Notes: generated from the sequence alone by a model not told the origin. A stretch of 64,000 bases of DNA from Pleurodeles waltl (GCF_031143425.1 NC_090451.1:666996508-667060507); one strand, 5' to 3'. Positions 24,745 through 36,924 are shown, counted from the stretch's first letter. Translations and numbers: made by a program.

Positions 24745-26740
24745 AAATAGGAAGCAGAAAGGGAGGAGTCTGTTGTGAAGCCAGCGGTCCGCAGCATCCA
24801 GCAGCACGAGTGTGCAGTGGCATAGTGCAGCCATGCGACCAAGCGGAGCAGAGCGGTGGCGCTGGAATAGTCGGGAAAGGTGCGAGGAGGTGAGTGGAGG
24901 TGGAGTGATGGCCCCCCGTTTAACCAAGTAAGTCTCCAGCTAGCTGCCCCTCGTGTTCTTCTGCGCCCTGTTCTCTACCTTTGCCAAGTTTGGTCCACCT
25001 GGAGGCCACTGGACAGGATTGTGTTAGGTTCTCCCGCTCACCTTTGACTTATCGCTGACATTTCTCAGACACAGTAGCTTGTGTCTAGTAGCCCGCGTTT
25101 CGGATCCAGGAGGCCGAGAGGCATTGTTGGCTCACTGCTGTTGAGATACGGCAGTGTAGAGAAGTCTGTGTCTCGGTTCCAGGAGGCATCGGTGGCGTTG
25201 TATCCAGGACGGGACCAGGAGAACCAGGATAGGGTCAAGTGAGGAAGGCTCAGAGCCGCAGGTGCCCTGTGGTGGGGCGGAAGTGGCTGGCAGTAGGCAA
25301 GTGCGGCTTACCCCCTCAGGGAGGCCCGCCCTTACTGGTCTTCACTGTGAGGTCTCACCTAAAGATAGGACATTGGGGTTTTATTCTTTTGCCTAAATAA
25401 TATATACATTGCTTGCCACTTTCCTGCAACACCCCCTCCAATTTGGGATTGGACTCCAAGGATCTACTGGCACCAGAATGACAGCTAGACGTCTTTGTGT
25501 GGGTAGAGTTATTCTTAAAAGAGCATGAGAAAAGATAAAGTATAACCTGCTTACAAACAGGGGTATACACCAGCTGCAGGCAAAAAGCTCTAATTCTGTT
25601 CTCCCCTTTCTACGTAAGAAGACGCCTGATAATCTAGTAGCCAAGGAGGATGGACTGGTTGCAGACACTGCTGCTAGGGACCCTGATTTTATTGCAAAAC
25701 GTCTCTTCTATCTTGCCAGCTGGAAAGCTTTTAACATCAGTGGCAGAAAAAGTGAGCAATATATCTTTTTATTTGTAATGTCCCAGGTGACCCTTATATA
25801 AGGGACTTTAATCTTCCAGGTATTGATCTAATGTGGTTTAGATGACAGGAGTTCCCCTCCCTGTGGAGGAACCAAATCTCTGGTTGGTGCAAAAAAGTCC
25901 TGTGGGCTGAGGCATTTCAGCAGCACACCATCTGATTGTGTGTCTTCAGCACTGCAGTCAACTCTAACCCCAGATTTTGTAATCCCTTAGAATTTGTCCT
26001 GTGAGCCTCCAGATCAATATACTTTACTATCTGAGTCATTCAAATGTCTAGAAAGAATTATATCTTCTATCTTGGCATTACTAGAAAAATCGGTGAATAA
26101 CTCTGACCATACACAAGATATTTTATTGGTCATATTGAAAGTACTGATGGGTCAAAAGGAGGAGGGTTTAGCTCTGAATGAGAATTTTCTGTTGGTTACT
26201 AATGAGGCCTGCAAAACATTGGGGTGTTCATTTATCAGCCCCTTCAGTGGTCCAGGACATTTGCCCTGCAGTAAATTCTCTAAAGCAATTTGTATTTTCT
26301 GATCAGGAAACCCAGGCTGGTAAGCCTCAAGTGCCCCGAAACTCCACTTATGCTAAGAATGGATATCTATCTAAGACTCTTTAATAGCATTCCAGTGTCA
26401 TGTGTGTGCCCCTAAAAGTTCAAACATAAGCAGCTGGATAAGTAAACATAATTATCACAGCTAGCACTTTTTTGAGGTACCACACAACTTCTGCCCAATC
26501 AAAAATGTACTCTTGCCTCCCAACACGTGGCAAAGGCAAAGCCTCTCACTAGTCAGGCTCACATAATTGTCAGATGACAGCTGCACATTGTCACTTATTT
26601 TCAAATGCGACCTAGGTCGCACTGCAAACTCTTCAGTTGCAGGTGTTTGGAGAACGACCTGCCTAATGAATATTAAATAGGCAGATTGTGACCTTCTGCA
26701 CTGTGTTTGCATTCTCACCAAAGAAACTCTTTTTAAGAAG
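24745..26740. other. Unassigned DNA, GC-rich at the left
   Basis: 24750-25330 is GC-rich with many GGAGG-type purine blocks and could be an old retroelement 5' region or a CpG-rich promoter. A 102-codon frame at 25994-26302 is leucine-, glutamate- and serine-rich, resembling a helical peptide, but has no family motif. It is surrounded by stops and I do not call it a gene. Confidence 0.35.
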
Positions 26741-26749
26741 ACCCTGGAC

Positions 26750-27080
26750 CAGTCGTGTCTCTCTGTGCTCAAAAAGGGGCGGGGCGGCGCAGTGCATGGG
26801 TTGGAGAGAGCACAGTGTGCATGTGTGTTTGGCCAGCTCGAGATGGCCAGCCAAACACACATGCGCACTGAGGGGAGTGCTGGGCCGTCCCTGTCATGCC
26901 CCATGGCCCGCCCCTTTAACAATAAAACGATAATAAACATAGTTTTTTATTGTTTTACTGTTAAAGGTTTGTAGCTGCTACTGCTGGAGGTGGAAGGGCA
27001 CTCCTCCGCCATAGTGGAGGAGCTGCCGCTGCCCTGGACCACTGCCTGGTCTCCCCCCCAACGTCCGCGGACACAAACTC
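26750..27080. repeat. Palindrome-rich repeat fragment
   Basis: Contains two hairpins: a gtttggccagctcgagatgg arm with its complement at about 26826-26858, and a cctttaacaataaaac arm with gttttactgttaaagg at about 26912-26967. A tggaggagct palindrome follows. The GC-rich ends and hairpins resemble the hAT elements at 29765 and 41158 in style, but I did not find matching termini. The 159-codon minus-strand frame across it is a chance frame. Confidence 0.45.
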
Positions 27081-27084
27081 CACA

Positions 27085-28690
27085 GGGGAAGCTTTTCAAC
27101 AGTGGGTAAAGGGGGGCATTTACTTTATAAATGGGTTACCACTTCTCTGAGGAGTCAGTAACGTTTCAATGGTTTGCATCCGGAGGTGACGCCCATTTAT
27201 GAAACCTCTAAATTGCAATTTGGAAAAAAGTTGGTAAGGCCATTTTGTGATCAGGAAAGTATTTTGTGAATTTCAAAATGGGTTTAGTTTAGAGCTAAAA
27301 ACTATTTTTTAGTCACTAACCTGGCAATTTTGCAAATCACTGGGTTACCGAACACTTTGTTGGCTTTGCACAACAGATCATTGGTTCACAGTTCGCTCAA
27401 TTCACAGAATCCTACAGAAATGAATACATATTTGAACACTGCCATTGCCCCACCTTCAACAAACAATATTATCAATTCAAAAATGCTTGAAGGAGGATTT
27501 TGCGGTTTTGGAGTTGTGAGTCGAAGAACATAAAAGGGGTATGATAACATCATTAGAAAAGCTTCATCTTTTAGTGCCACCATAACACAGATGAAAAACA
27601 TTTAATCAAATAGTTGGTGAATAAGGAAACATTGGTGTTATCATCATGTGTTGGTTTCCCTGGTAATAGGTTGCATTAAGTGCTCCGCAAAAAATCGCAT
27701 AAATCAAAATATACTTTCTTTTATTAAAACACTTTTTTAGGCAATCGGTGACACCTGGCATTAGTACTTATGTAAACAAAAATATCAGTTTTATAACATT
27801 CCCATCTTTTGTTTTAACCCTGATTCAGTCATAGGCCATTTTATGAAGAAGATCCCGCTGAAAGTGGAATACAATGTTCGGGAACACCCGCCGGGGCTAA
27901 CAGGTTCAGGCATTCCCTCCTCAGACTATTAAGGACACCGGAGTGCCTACTTTCAGATATTATCTCAAACCGGCAATGAGTTATGGATCTGCAGGAGGCT
28001 GTGAGAGGGAGATAGCCCAGGGCCTCGCCACATTATCGATAATAACCTCGGGGCGTGCAGAAGGAGCTTAACTCGCTCAAGGGCCACCTGGAGGGCACAG
28101 AGAGATTCAGCTGGAACGCAGCCACTCAAACATGACTGCCACATGCTCCTAGTAAAAAAACTGGAAAAAAATCCTGCACTGAGGTATCCACTTTGCTAGA
28201 GATATTTTTAATTAAGGGGGCTTTCAGCTGTCCCATTCCTGTTATTATTATTTGTGAAGGAGACAATAAATCGCCACCAGACCAAGCACTCAAACTGCAG
28301 AGCTACAGTGTCACTTAAACACTTTATTAGAACAACTTTAAAAAGGAGACAGCAAATAAATCACCCTTTAACTGGGCGCCCACAGTGCAGTCAAAATAAA
28401 TAGCCTGTATTTTATGTTAATATAAAATACAGCATAATTTGTAAAGGCTTTGTCACTGACAAGAAAGGAACTATATTAAGGCAGATGTGAACAATGTGCA
28501 CAGGCTTTGTGCAGTCACTCCAAGTGAAGGGACACAATTGGTAAAAGGTGGCACACTCGCCCATGAAGTTTGCTACAAATTGGACCAAAGCAAAATTGGA
28601 GCAGCAATTTGAACGACAAATGGATGAATCCCACTGATAAAAGGCACTCCCTGTGTGTATATATTATGTATGAATCCTTTGGGAAAAACA
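27085..28690. other. Unassigned non-coding DNA
   Basis: No defended frame and no repeat landmarks. The 27840-28180 block is of balanced composition with no match elsewhere in the window and is a possible unique or conserved segment. Confidence 0.4.
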
Positions 28691-28701
28691 AAAGCCTTGT
28701 G

Positions 28702-29264
28702 CAGTGGTTCTTAACCTTTTGGCTCCTGGGGATCCCATTTAATCATAACTGACACCCAGGCACCCCCCACTGAATCATTATTGGGAACCAGACCCCCAAC
28801 TCATTACTAGAAGCAGGGGACACCAGCCTAAGCATCTTTGATTATTTGAACTGCAAAACAATATATGTAAAAATAGAGAAACAAGCCTTCATCAAACAAA
28901 TATACAAAATATGACACATTTTATTTAAATGCACAAACAATACAAAAAATGCAAGCTTTTAATTTTAATGGGGTGATTGGACCTTTTCTAAATTTATTTG
29001 AGGCCGCTCTTCATCTATACTACATTCTGTTTGATGCACTTGCACAGCTCCCACAAATCAGTCTGAGAATACTAGCTTAATTTTTAGCCTCAAATTTCAT
29101 ATTACTTCACATTACAGAACGCTATAAAATTCTCCACGTTATATTTTGCTTCTTTATTTATTTACACTTCGTTAACATTATTTACTTTTCCATGCAGTTG
29201 CGGACCCTCTGGGTAGGATTCATGGACCACCAGGGATCCCCGGACCACAGGTTAAGAACAAGTG
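28702..29264. mobile_element. Non-autonomous hAT transposon, family 2, copy 2
   Basis: Same family and orientation as 17483-18045: left end cagtggttcttaacct, right end aggttaagaacaagtg, with shared internal landmarks such as cactgaatcattatt, gattatttgaa, ttttaattttaat and cccacaaat. Length is 563 bp in both as I placed the ends. The flanking 8-mers gccttgtg and gtccagag agree only weakly, so the duplication has decayed or the ends are slightly off. Confidence 0.8.
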
Positions 29265-29269
29265 GTCCA

Positions 29270-29756
29270 GAGAGACAAATAAAGCTGTCTTAAAGGCCAG
29301 ACCTAAAAACCAGTGCGTATCCAGAGGTGGGGCAAAGAGTTACAATACCTACCAAACTAGCTCTGCAGCACCGCTTGTCCATGAGCTGAAATAAGCCCAG
29401 TATAGAAAGCATTGGCCTGTAAGTAATCACATCCACAAGAATGTGCAGTAATAAAGGTGCTACAGAATGAGGCATGGGTAAAAGTGTGATGGATTGTCTT
29501 TAGAAAAGAGACCATTTGATAGAATTAATGTTGCATGCTTTATTTACCCCCAGATTTCCTGCTTCACATGGGGAAATATACAAAATCGTACTTGAATCAA
29601 CAAAAGAGCCAATGGTAAAGAAACTGGAATTTCTATCAGTGCCCAGGACCACTACAGATCTTGAATAACCTGATGTTCTGGCATGGACCCAGCACTCATG
29701 GCCATACTCTAGAAACCCCTAACCTAAATTAAACTGTTTTCTTAGAAGGTGGTTAT
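29270..29756. other. Unassigned non-coding DNA
   Basis: Short stretch between two hAT elements; nothing recognised. Confidence 0.4.
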
Positions 29757-29764
29757 CATGAACA

Positions 29765-30558
29765 CAGTGGCGGCCCGTCCTTTAGGGCGGAGGGGCCACG
29801 CCCCTCCACCTTTTGCCCCCCATGAAGAGTGTCTGTCAGGCTGAACAAAGGTCAGCATGACAGACACTCTTCATGTTCAGGTCAGGCAGCCAGGAGGAGA
29901 CATGCGCGATTTGCGCAGACTCCTGGCTGCCTGAGCTGAACTTTGCTGGGCTGAGGAGATCACAGCTCCTATGGGTGTGACCTCCTCAGCCCAGCAAAGG
30001 TGCCTCGAGGCCCTCCCCCAGGTGACAAGGAAAGTGTCACCAATTGACACTCTCCCTGGGCGCTTCAGTTTAAGCCCTGAAGTGCCCAGGGCGAGTGTCA
30101 ATCAGTGACACTTCGTCACAGAGCGGGGTGGGGTCAGCAGTCTCATTGACCCCATCCCACTCTGTGACGAGGCTGGGACTGCTGCCTTCCCTCATTGGCT
30201 GACCAAAGGTCAGCCAATGAGGGAAGGCAGCAGTCCGAACCCTCCTGAGACCTGGAGGCCGGAGGTAAGTGTGTGTGTGTGTATGTGTGTGATGTTTCGA
30301 ATTGAATGTTTGATGCGTGCGTGCATGTTTGAATGGTATGAATGTTGTTAATGGATGTGCGTGTGTACGTGCGTGCGTGTGTGAAAGAATGAGTGTGTGT
30401 GATGTTTTAAAATTAATATCTGGTGCGTGCGTGCATGTTTGAATGGTATGAGTGTTGTTAATGGATGTGCGTGCGTGCGTGTCTGTGTGTGAAAGAATGA
30501 GTGTGTGTGTGTGTGCCCCGCCCGCCCCCCTCCCTCCTAAAGCTACCAGCCGCCACTG
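29765..30558 (+). mobile_element. Hairpin-chain non-autonomous hAT, family 4, copy 1
   Basis: Starts cagtggcggc and ends gccgccactg, a perfect 10-bp terminal inverted repeat, and is flanked by exact 8-mers catgaaca (29757-29764 and 30559-30566). The first 480 bp are a chain of at least five hairpins, among them gaagagtgtctgtca with its complement, gcagccaggag with ctcctggctgc, tgctgggctgaggag with its complement, cacagagcggggtgggg with its complement, and a long arm starting ggactgctgccttccct at about 30178 with its exact complement. The last 280 bp are a degenerate GT-rich microsatellite. No transposase. The 180- and 185-codon minus-strand frames here are low-complexity shadows. Confidence 0.9.
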
Positions 30559-30569
30559 CATGAACATCT

Positions 30570-31685
30570 GGCAAGGATCCAGCTCTCGTCGAATAGAATA
30601 TCTTGCGTGCACCTCTAGTATAAGATTTTAGGAAGTCAGTTAACAGAACAAAGTCCCTCCCTCTGTTCATTTTACAACTTCTCTTGTTAACTCTTTTTGC
30701 GGTGCAGTGCAGGTCCATCAAGAAAGGGTGATGCACACAACTTAGTGGTCTTATGTGGGTTCTGTGACCTTTCTGTATGTGAAATTGAGGAGTTGTAGGG
30801 TGGTCTCCTACTCCACGTAGTTTATCACGCCATGAGACTGAGATATAACCTGTAGTTGCCCTGTGCCTTTTGTCTATCACAGGGGTACCACTGTGAGACA
30901 AGAGACCGCCACGCTCTACCAACAGGATGTCACAGGTGGAGTCAAGAGAAAAGCTGCAGTGCTTTGACCACCTTTGGAGGAAACAAGCTACCATTATGAA
31001 TTTGGTATACCACACACAAAAACGAAATGCTATTAATGGATTTAATTAATGCGTAGTACATTAGTGAATCTATTGGATGATTAAGATCATGCATGGAGAG
31101 CATCTAGTAACCAGCCCGCTAAACAGGGTGACTACAGTGGGCCTAGGTATAGCATCTGAAACGTTACATTTTAAAACTTTTTTTTACACGTTCTGACGAT
31201 TGATTATTTTTAGTTCTCTATACTCACGGTTAACATTTAACAGAAGTTCAAGGTGGGACAGGTAACCTTTCTTGCAGAATAGTCATGTAGTAAGAGTTGA
31301 GGAGTCCCGACATCTGATGGTCGGCAGCTAGGCCTTTGGCAGTGGTGATGCGAGCTGGAGGGCAGTCATCGGAATTCATGAAAGGTCAGAGACTGGGAAA
31401 GGGTTATGTTCTTATCATGTGGGGACAGTCCAGGGACTATAAAATAGTTAATGAAGGGGCAGAGTCTGCCACATCGGTCTAAAATATGGCTCACCCTGCC
31501 TCATTCCTATAGATGTTACAGAGTCCTGAGTATTCGAAAATTCTGCTGAACACAACCTGTTTCTGGCCATTAGACCGCATCCTTTGCACACTTGGGTGAA
31601 AGCATGGGCACGGATCTGAAATATACTGACATTGATCATATATGCACATGATGTTTCAACATCAGTTTAGTGCACAATATAAATT
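30570..31685. other. Unassigned non-coding DNA
   Basis: Nothing recognised after the hAT element apart from ordinary mixed-composition sequence. Confidence 0.4.
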
Positions 31686-31689
31686 CATT

Positions 31690-31950
31690 CTTTCGCGTTT
31701 TGTTTCCGAGGCTGATCAAAAAAAATAATCTAATTAAGAATCACGGAAATCGGATTAGATGAAGCCAATAATTAGATTCCCCCAAAGGGTTACTCCATAA
31801 TCTAATTTCTGCCCCGCTGCCGAGTCGATTGGGGGCTCATTCTTCGGTAGGGCTGAAGCCAGGCAATTATATTACTGGAAAGCTTCAGTGACCCAGACGC
31901 TCAGCCTCCGTTCACCTTCTGCCAAAGGTTGACCTGGGAGAGACAAGTTT
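31690..31950. other. Candidate conserved non-coding segment
   Basis: Four taatcta or tctaatt-type cores lie within about 80 bp (31726-31806), with a gattaga and a ccaataatta, followed by balanced sequence without repeat landmarks. Homeodomain factors bind TAAT cores, so an enhancer is possible. This is a guess from motif clustering and the absence of repeat character. Confidence 0.2.
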
Positions 31951-31954
31951 GGAT

Positions 31955-32940
31955 TACATATGATTTTGTTGGTGGACCAGATGAGTAGGATTATAGCCTG
32001 TTCGAGCTAGCTCATAAATCACGACAGGCCAGGCCGGTGTATGATCCTTTTAGCATGGCGATCTTATTAACACCAGATGAGTGCAGAGGGGCCTCAGCTA
32101 ACAGTGCCTCCTCCTCCTGCCCTTGCAATCACATGGCTGCCAAAAAGAATTTCCGGTTCACTGGCTGCCATTTTGAATGTCCCTTTGATGGCATTTCTGG
32201 GGTTTGCTGGTTCCCAGATCACGAGAACACTATGTAATGATTCCCACATGTCCCCTACTTCCAGGGACAGACAGAGCTAGAGAAGGCCATGGTGGAAATG
32301 TTTTCTTATTTCTTTCTCAGAAATTCGTCGTGCACCAAAAGAAGGAGAACTGAACTATGTCTTCACATTGTCCTGCAGCGAGTTTGCCCCTTCTTTTATT
32401 TTTAAGTAGGCTATGTAATGGTTTTCCCCTTCTTGTTCTAAAGAACTTTCATGTGACCTTTTTTAAAGAGCACAGTTCCTGACTTGGTACAATGACACTG
32501 AAAGACTTAGCTCCACTTCTGACATAATTACTTCCACTACGGCTTTGTATTCGTCTTTCGCTTCGGATGGACAATATTCTTAAGTTGAACATAAAATAGT
32601 TCCCAGCTGCTTTTGCAATCGTTTGGCTATAAGCTTATAAATGTTACATAGTGAATGTCCAGCCGAGGCCATGTAAATATTTGCCTTTAGGCTTACAGTC
32701 TAAATAGTTTTACTTCACTCCTTGATTTTTGATAAACGTGTTATAATGGCCATCTCAGTTAACTATAATCAAGTTCTTCAATCCTGACCGAGGCAAGTAT
32801 TTTAGGTGTACCTTTTTTTCTTCTGCATAATATTTAGGGTTTGGTCACTTAATATCTGGAGTACTTCCACAAACATTGCTCCCCCTGGGCACTATGTTCC
32901 AGGGACCACCAAACTCATTAGAATCACTCGAAGTCAAGAC
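31955..32940. other. Unassigned non-coding DNA
   Basis: Two overlapping short frames at 32037-32280 have no motif. No terminal repeats found. Confidence 0.4.
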
Positions 32941-32945
32941 ATATA

Positions 32946-33060
32946 GGGGTTATTACAACTTTGGAGGAGGTGTTAATCCGTCCCAAAAGTGACGGTAGTA
33001 AGTCACTTTACCGTCACTTTTGGGACGGATTAACACCGCCTCCAAAGTTGTAATAACCCC
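32946..33060. mobile_element. Near-perfect palindromic foldback element
   Basis: One arm of about 55 bp starts ggggttattacaactttgga, and the other is its reverse complement ending in aataacccc, with essentially one internal mismatch and a few bases at the centre. The sequence is too short for a protein. The terminal pattern ggg..attacaac.ttgg.gg matches in form the ends of 53116-53286 and, more loosely, 5024-5594. The flanks ata/cata allow a short AT-rich target duplication. Such a perfect hairpin suggests recent insertion or copying of one arm from the other. Confidence 0.8.
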
Positions 33061-33064
33061 CATA

Positions 33065-35210
33065 GTCACTATGCAATGACACACATTATGCTTCTGTTTA
33101 GCATGTTACATTATGCTATGTTAACAGAAAGTTACTTGGAAACAGCTGACCCCTGCTGCATTCCTCTAGAACTGCCTGGTCTCTTTGAACGTATCCAGTT
33201 GTGATTGCATTGTTCCATGCAACCTAAGTGGCGTTTGGGCCCACTGCCACGTCCTCCAGGCATTAACAATTCCCCAGTTGCAATTAGGTATGCAGTATGT
33301 ACATTTAAATACCAAGAGCCCAGACAGAAGATGACAGCACAGTGCAAGATGGCGGATTCCATTAGGACGACTGTGATAGGATGAGGAATGAGAGGGTAAA
33401 AGAGCAAAGGGAGATTTTGGAAAAGAAGGGTGGAGGAGTGGTAGGGTGGTACGTGCATTGAACATATGGATTAGGTAGATTAGGAAATGGAAATAGGAGA
33501 TGGGATTCAATGACTGCTGATGCGAGTGGGTTACTCTCAATAGGCCCAAGCCACTGAATGGAGGTCTTCGTGTGAGGGGAGTTGTTTGAAAGGTCTTTAT
33601 ATCTTCCTGGAAGTAGGGAAGATAAGGAGCCTTCTGAATTGGGATGGGGTTCCATACTTTTGGGAACTTGGAGGATATTTTACCACAAAGAGTAAACAGA
33701 TTTCTAGGTGTGAGGTTTTTACCAGGTGCGCTAAAAATCTCTGATTCGTAATTTGCTAGGGCAAAATGACAAATGAAATGCAGAAAGAGGCTTTTACCAC
33801 AGCTTTTTCGACATATATAATTTTTTCCTCAGATAAATTTAAGCCAGATTGATCTGTCAAAATTTATCATAAGAGAACTGCGGTGATGCAGACATTAGAG
33901 CAAAATTCATAATTCTGATATCTGTGCACACACTTGTTTGTGCAGAAAACACAATTATTCCTCAAACTAGTAGTCAGGAACTGCGAAAACAATTCAGGAA
34001 GGCAATTTAGACCCATGGACCATAAGCGAGGTCAGTCACTATGTAGCCTTTGACAGTGTATTCTGAAAGTGACTTCCAGAAAAAATCAGTTCATATTCCT
34101 CAAAATGTCAATTGCTTCCATTTTACACCTGTGATTGGATTTGGAAAGAAATAATTAAATTGTACATTAAATTGATAGTAAGAGAACGCTGGAATAAATC
34201 TCCCATGCTATCATTTCGAAAATACCGTGGGGAAAATAAGCCAAGCCTTTTTTTATTAAGACTGGAGCCTGTGCGGCATTGCATGAGAGTTGTGGTACTA
34301 GGCAGTCGCAAAGGTTATTTCATAAGTTTAAAGTGATAGCCCATGGAGGGATCCCCAGCCCTGCATCAAAAAAGACAAAAATGTTTCAATGAAAGTAGTT
34401 ATAAAGTCAGAGATATCTATTGTTTACGAGACGCTTCGGTCAATTAAGTAGCTATGTCATGGGGATCTATAATGCGTCTGTTTGGCAATTTATAAACGTT
34501 TATCCATATTTTTTTTTTTAAATCTGGGTTGGACTGGCACATAAATTACAATTGTTAAGGGAAAATTGCTAAAAAGAGCAAATTTGCTCACTAAACTCAG
34601 TATAACTCTGGCAGCGGAATTATGTGATTCTGCAGCAGCGAAATATTCTGCATCACTAAACATTTAGTTGTCATGTAATCTAGTCTAATGCTACACAATT
34701 AGTAGATTTCGACACACAATATTGTTTCCAGCTCAAACTGATCAGGCTTACGAAATAAAACAACCAGGCAACCTAGACAATTTGCAATGTCTAATAGGTC
34801 ACCCTTCAGTTGCTTATTGCTATATTCAGGTGTAAACTGGTACTGAGGTGGAACCTCTGTTCAGACAGCATTACTGTTTGTTGTAATGACAAATTAGCAC
34901 AATAACACTTCCATGAAATGTGACACATTTTGCGGCGTAATTCTGAAAAGATTATACAGGGATTTTCTTAAGATATATCACATATGGCCAACGTACTCCC
35001 CTAATGTCTACAAAGTTTCTCACTAGGCTTGGATAAGGCTACTATGCCCCAAATGTGCCACTTCCAACATTATTCTTATAAAACACGTCAGTGGGCCAAG
35101 CTTGGAGAACCAACATTTTCACATCATTTTAGGCAATTAAATGGCTTGGAAATATTTAAACATAGAACACCACAAAGAAATGAGGGTTTTATTGCTAGTA
35201 TCTATAATTA
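33065..35210. other. Unassigned non-coding DNA
   Basis: Overlapping minus-strand frames at 33132-33655 lie in a purine-rich stretch and carry no motif. The rest is AT-rich with nothing recognised. Confidence 0.4.
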
Positions 35211-36016
35211 CTCTGAGTGGTCCCTACGCTGCAGAGTGTGGCCCTGCAGGCTGTGAGTAGGCCCGGGAGGTTGGAGCCTGAGAGACACCAGCGTCGGAGT
35301 GGGCAACAGCTTTGCTCCCTGACCTGGTGCCCTGGGGTGAGGAAGTGTCTGTGGGCCCAGGGTGCTGGCAGTGCAGGCCCGCTCCCCCCCAAAACAAAGT
35401 GACCACGCTGCAACTGGAGCCCTGAATCTAGGGAACAGGGATTGAGGTGAAACCTCCTGATGCTCAGCTGGGCACAAATCCTTATGTGCCTTCTTCTACC
35501 AAACCTGACGTGAACCCAGGGGGATCATACTTCATTCCCAGAGCTACAATTGGGGGCTGGTCCAGCGCACTGGGGGTTCCCCTTTGCCCTCTGTGGCACC
35601 ACAGCACCCACGCTGCCCCAGAAAAGCCAGTCACATTCTGTGGCACTACCAAGTTATGTGGCATCCACATCTTGGCTCCCGCAGCAGTTTATCCTGAGAG
35701 GGGCCCCTCCGACCAGATCTGGCATTGAGGTGGTGGTCTGTGAGGACTCACCTAGAGGGGGGTGAGATAAGCAGTCAACACTACCGCTGCGATCTCCGTG
35801 ATGATCTGTGTGGGGGGAATGGGACCCATATAGATGACCTTCTGAAGGGAATCTGAAAGGTGGGCAATAGGGAGAGCAGGGTGTGCTGCTACTTCCTGAG
35901 GAGCTTTTCGCTGGGTCCAGCTTGGGTGGTAATCATCCCAGAGGTTCTGGGCGAACTCTGTTGCTTTTGTTCCCAGGTTCTGTCCTTCTGTCCGCCCCTC
36001 CATTGTCAAACACAAC

Positions 36017-36133
36017 ATGGCAAGGGACAAACCCTCTGGTGCTGCAGCACAACAGAAAATCGATAAATATACCAAACAGGCGGCCCTGACGGACATCGCC
36101 AACGTGAGCGGTGGCTGTGCCCAACCTGCATAG
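36017..36133 (+). pseudogene. L1-like ORF1 N-terminal stub
   Basis: A 38-codon frame begins MARDKPSGAAAQQKIDKY and runs to a TAG at 36131. The lysine-, glutamine- and alanine-rich start right after a GC-rich leader is typical of a LINE ORF1 beginning. The frame stops early, and the sequence is followed within about 75 bp by ORF2 endonuclease motifs, so most of ORF1 is missing. ORF1 proteins of this family are normally several hundred residues long and bind the element's RNA. Confidence 0.5.
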
Positions 36134-36189
36134 GGGTTACAGACATCCTCCATTCTAACATGTGATCCAAGACCTCAAACAAAATTAAG

Positions 36190-36870
36190 AACGGGCAGTT
36201 TTAAAAGTGGGTCACAACCCCAACACTGATATCTTTATGTTCCAAGAAACCCACCTCAGGGCCAATACCAGCCCCTTCTTGACAAACAGAGGATATTCAC
36301 AGGTACACCAGTCGGGTACCACCGGGGCTCAAGGAGTGTGTCCATTCTGTTTCACCAGCAAACCCGCTGGCGGTATCCAGGGTGTGGCACGATGCTATAG
36401 GCAGTTACGTTGCAGTGTCTGGGATTCTGCAGGGGTCCCCGATTTCTCTTATTTGCGTCTATGCTCCCCTGCCTCTTACCTCTGACTTTGTGGGGACACT
36501 AAGCAGCCTTTTCATGGGGCTAGCAAATGCACCATTAATTTTGGAAGGGGTCCTCATTGGGGTAGGCAATCTTGGTCTAGATTTTTCCTCAGTCTCTGCC
36601 ACAGTTGGGTCCCGCCCAGCATTACTGTCTACCTTTTTACATAATACGTTCCTCGTGGATTTCACACCACCCAGTAGAACATGGCTACACCTTTTATTCA
36701 GGCATACAAAGATCCTTCTCTCATTTAGATTAATTACTTTGTTTCTCCATGAGAGGGATGGCATTCGAGCTGGCGAGAGGCCTGTCAGACTACTCGCTGA
36801 TGTCACTGGACTTCTCCTGGGGGCAGGTCCAGTCTGCGGGGGGTGGCGTTTGGGCTGCTGGAGCCTTTGA
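36190..36870 (+). pseudogene. L1-like ORF2 endonuclease remnant
   Basis: One frame reads DIFMFQETHL at about 36225-36255, matching the metal-binding FLQETH box of APE-type LINE endonucleases. After a shift, a second frame from 36382 gives SLICVYAP and then LILEG near 36535-36552, where intact elements have a GGDFN-type box; the key GDFN residues are not preserved. A later LHNTFLVDF stretch corresponds to the next conserved block. In an intact element this domain nicks target DNA for target-primed reverse transcription. This copy has at least one frameshift and altered catalytic positions, so it is inactive. Confidence 0.7.
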
Positions 36871-36924
36871 TACGAGGAGTTTTGTGGGGCTTGCCAACAC
36901 ATGAATCAACTATTTCTAAAAGAA

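Noticed and set aside
25790..25850. A short RDFNLPGI-like peptide resembling a LINE endonuclease box
   Set aside because: There is no supporting endonuclease sequence before or after it, so it is probably chance.
26461..26940. 159-codon minus-strand frame
   Set aside because: It crosses a palindromic repeat and is mirrored by frames on the other strand; no motif.
30070..31015. 180- and 185-codon minus-strand frames
   Set aside because: They run through a hairpin chain and a GT microsatellite of a hAT element; the peptide is Thr-His repeats.
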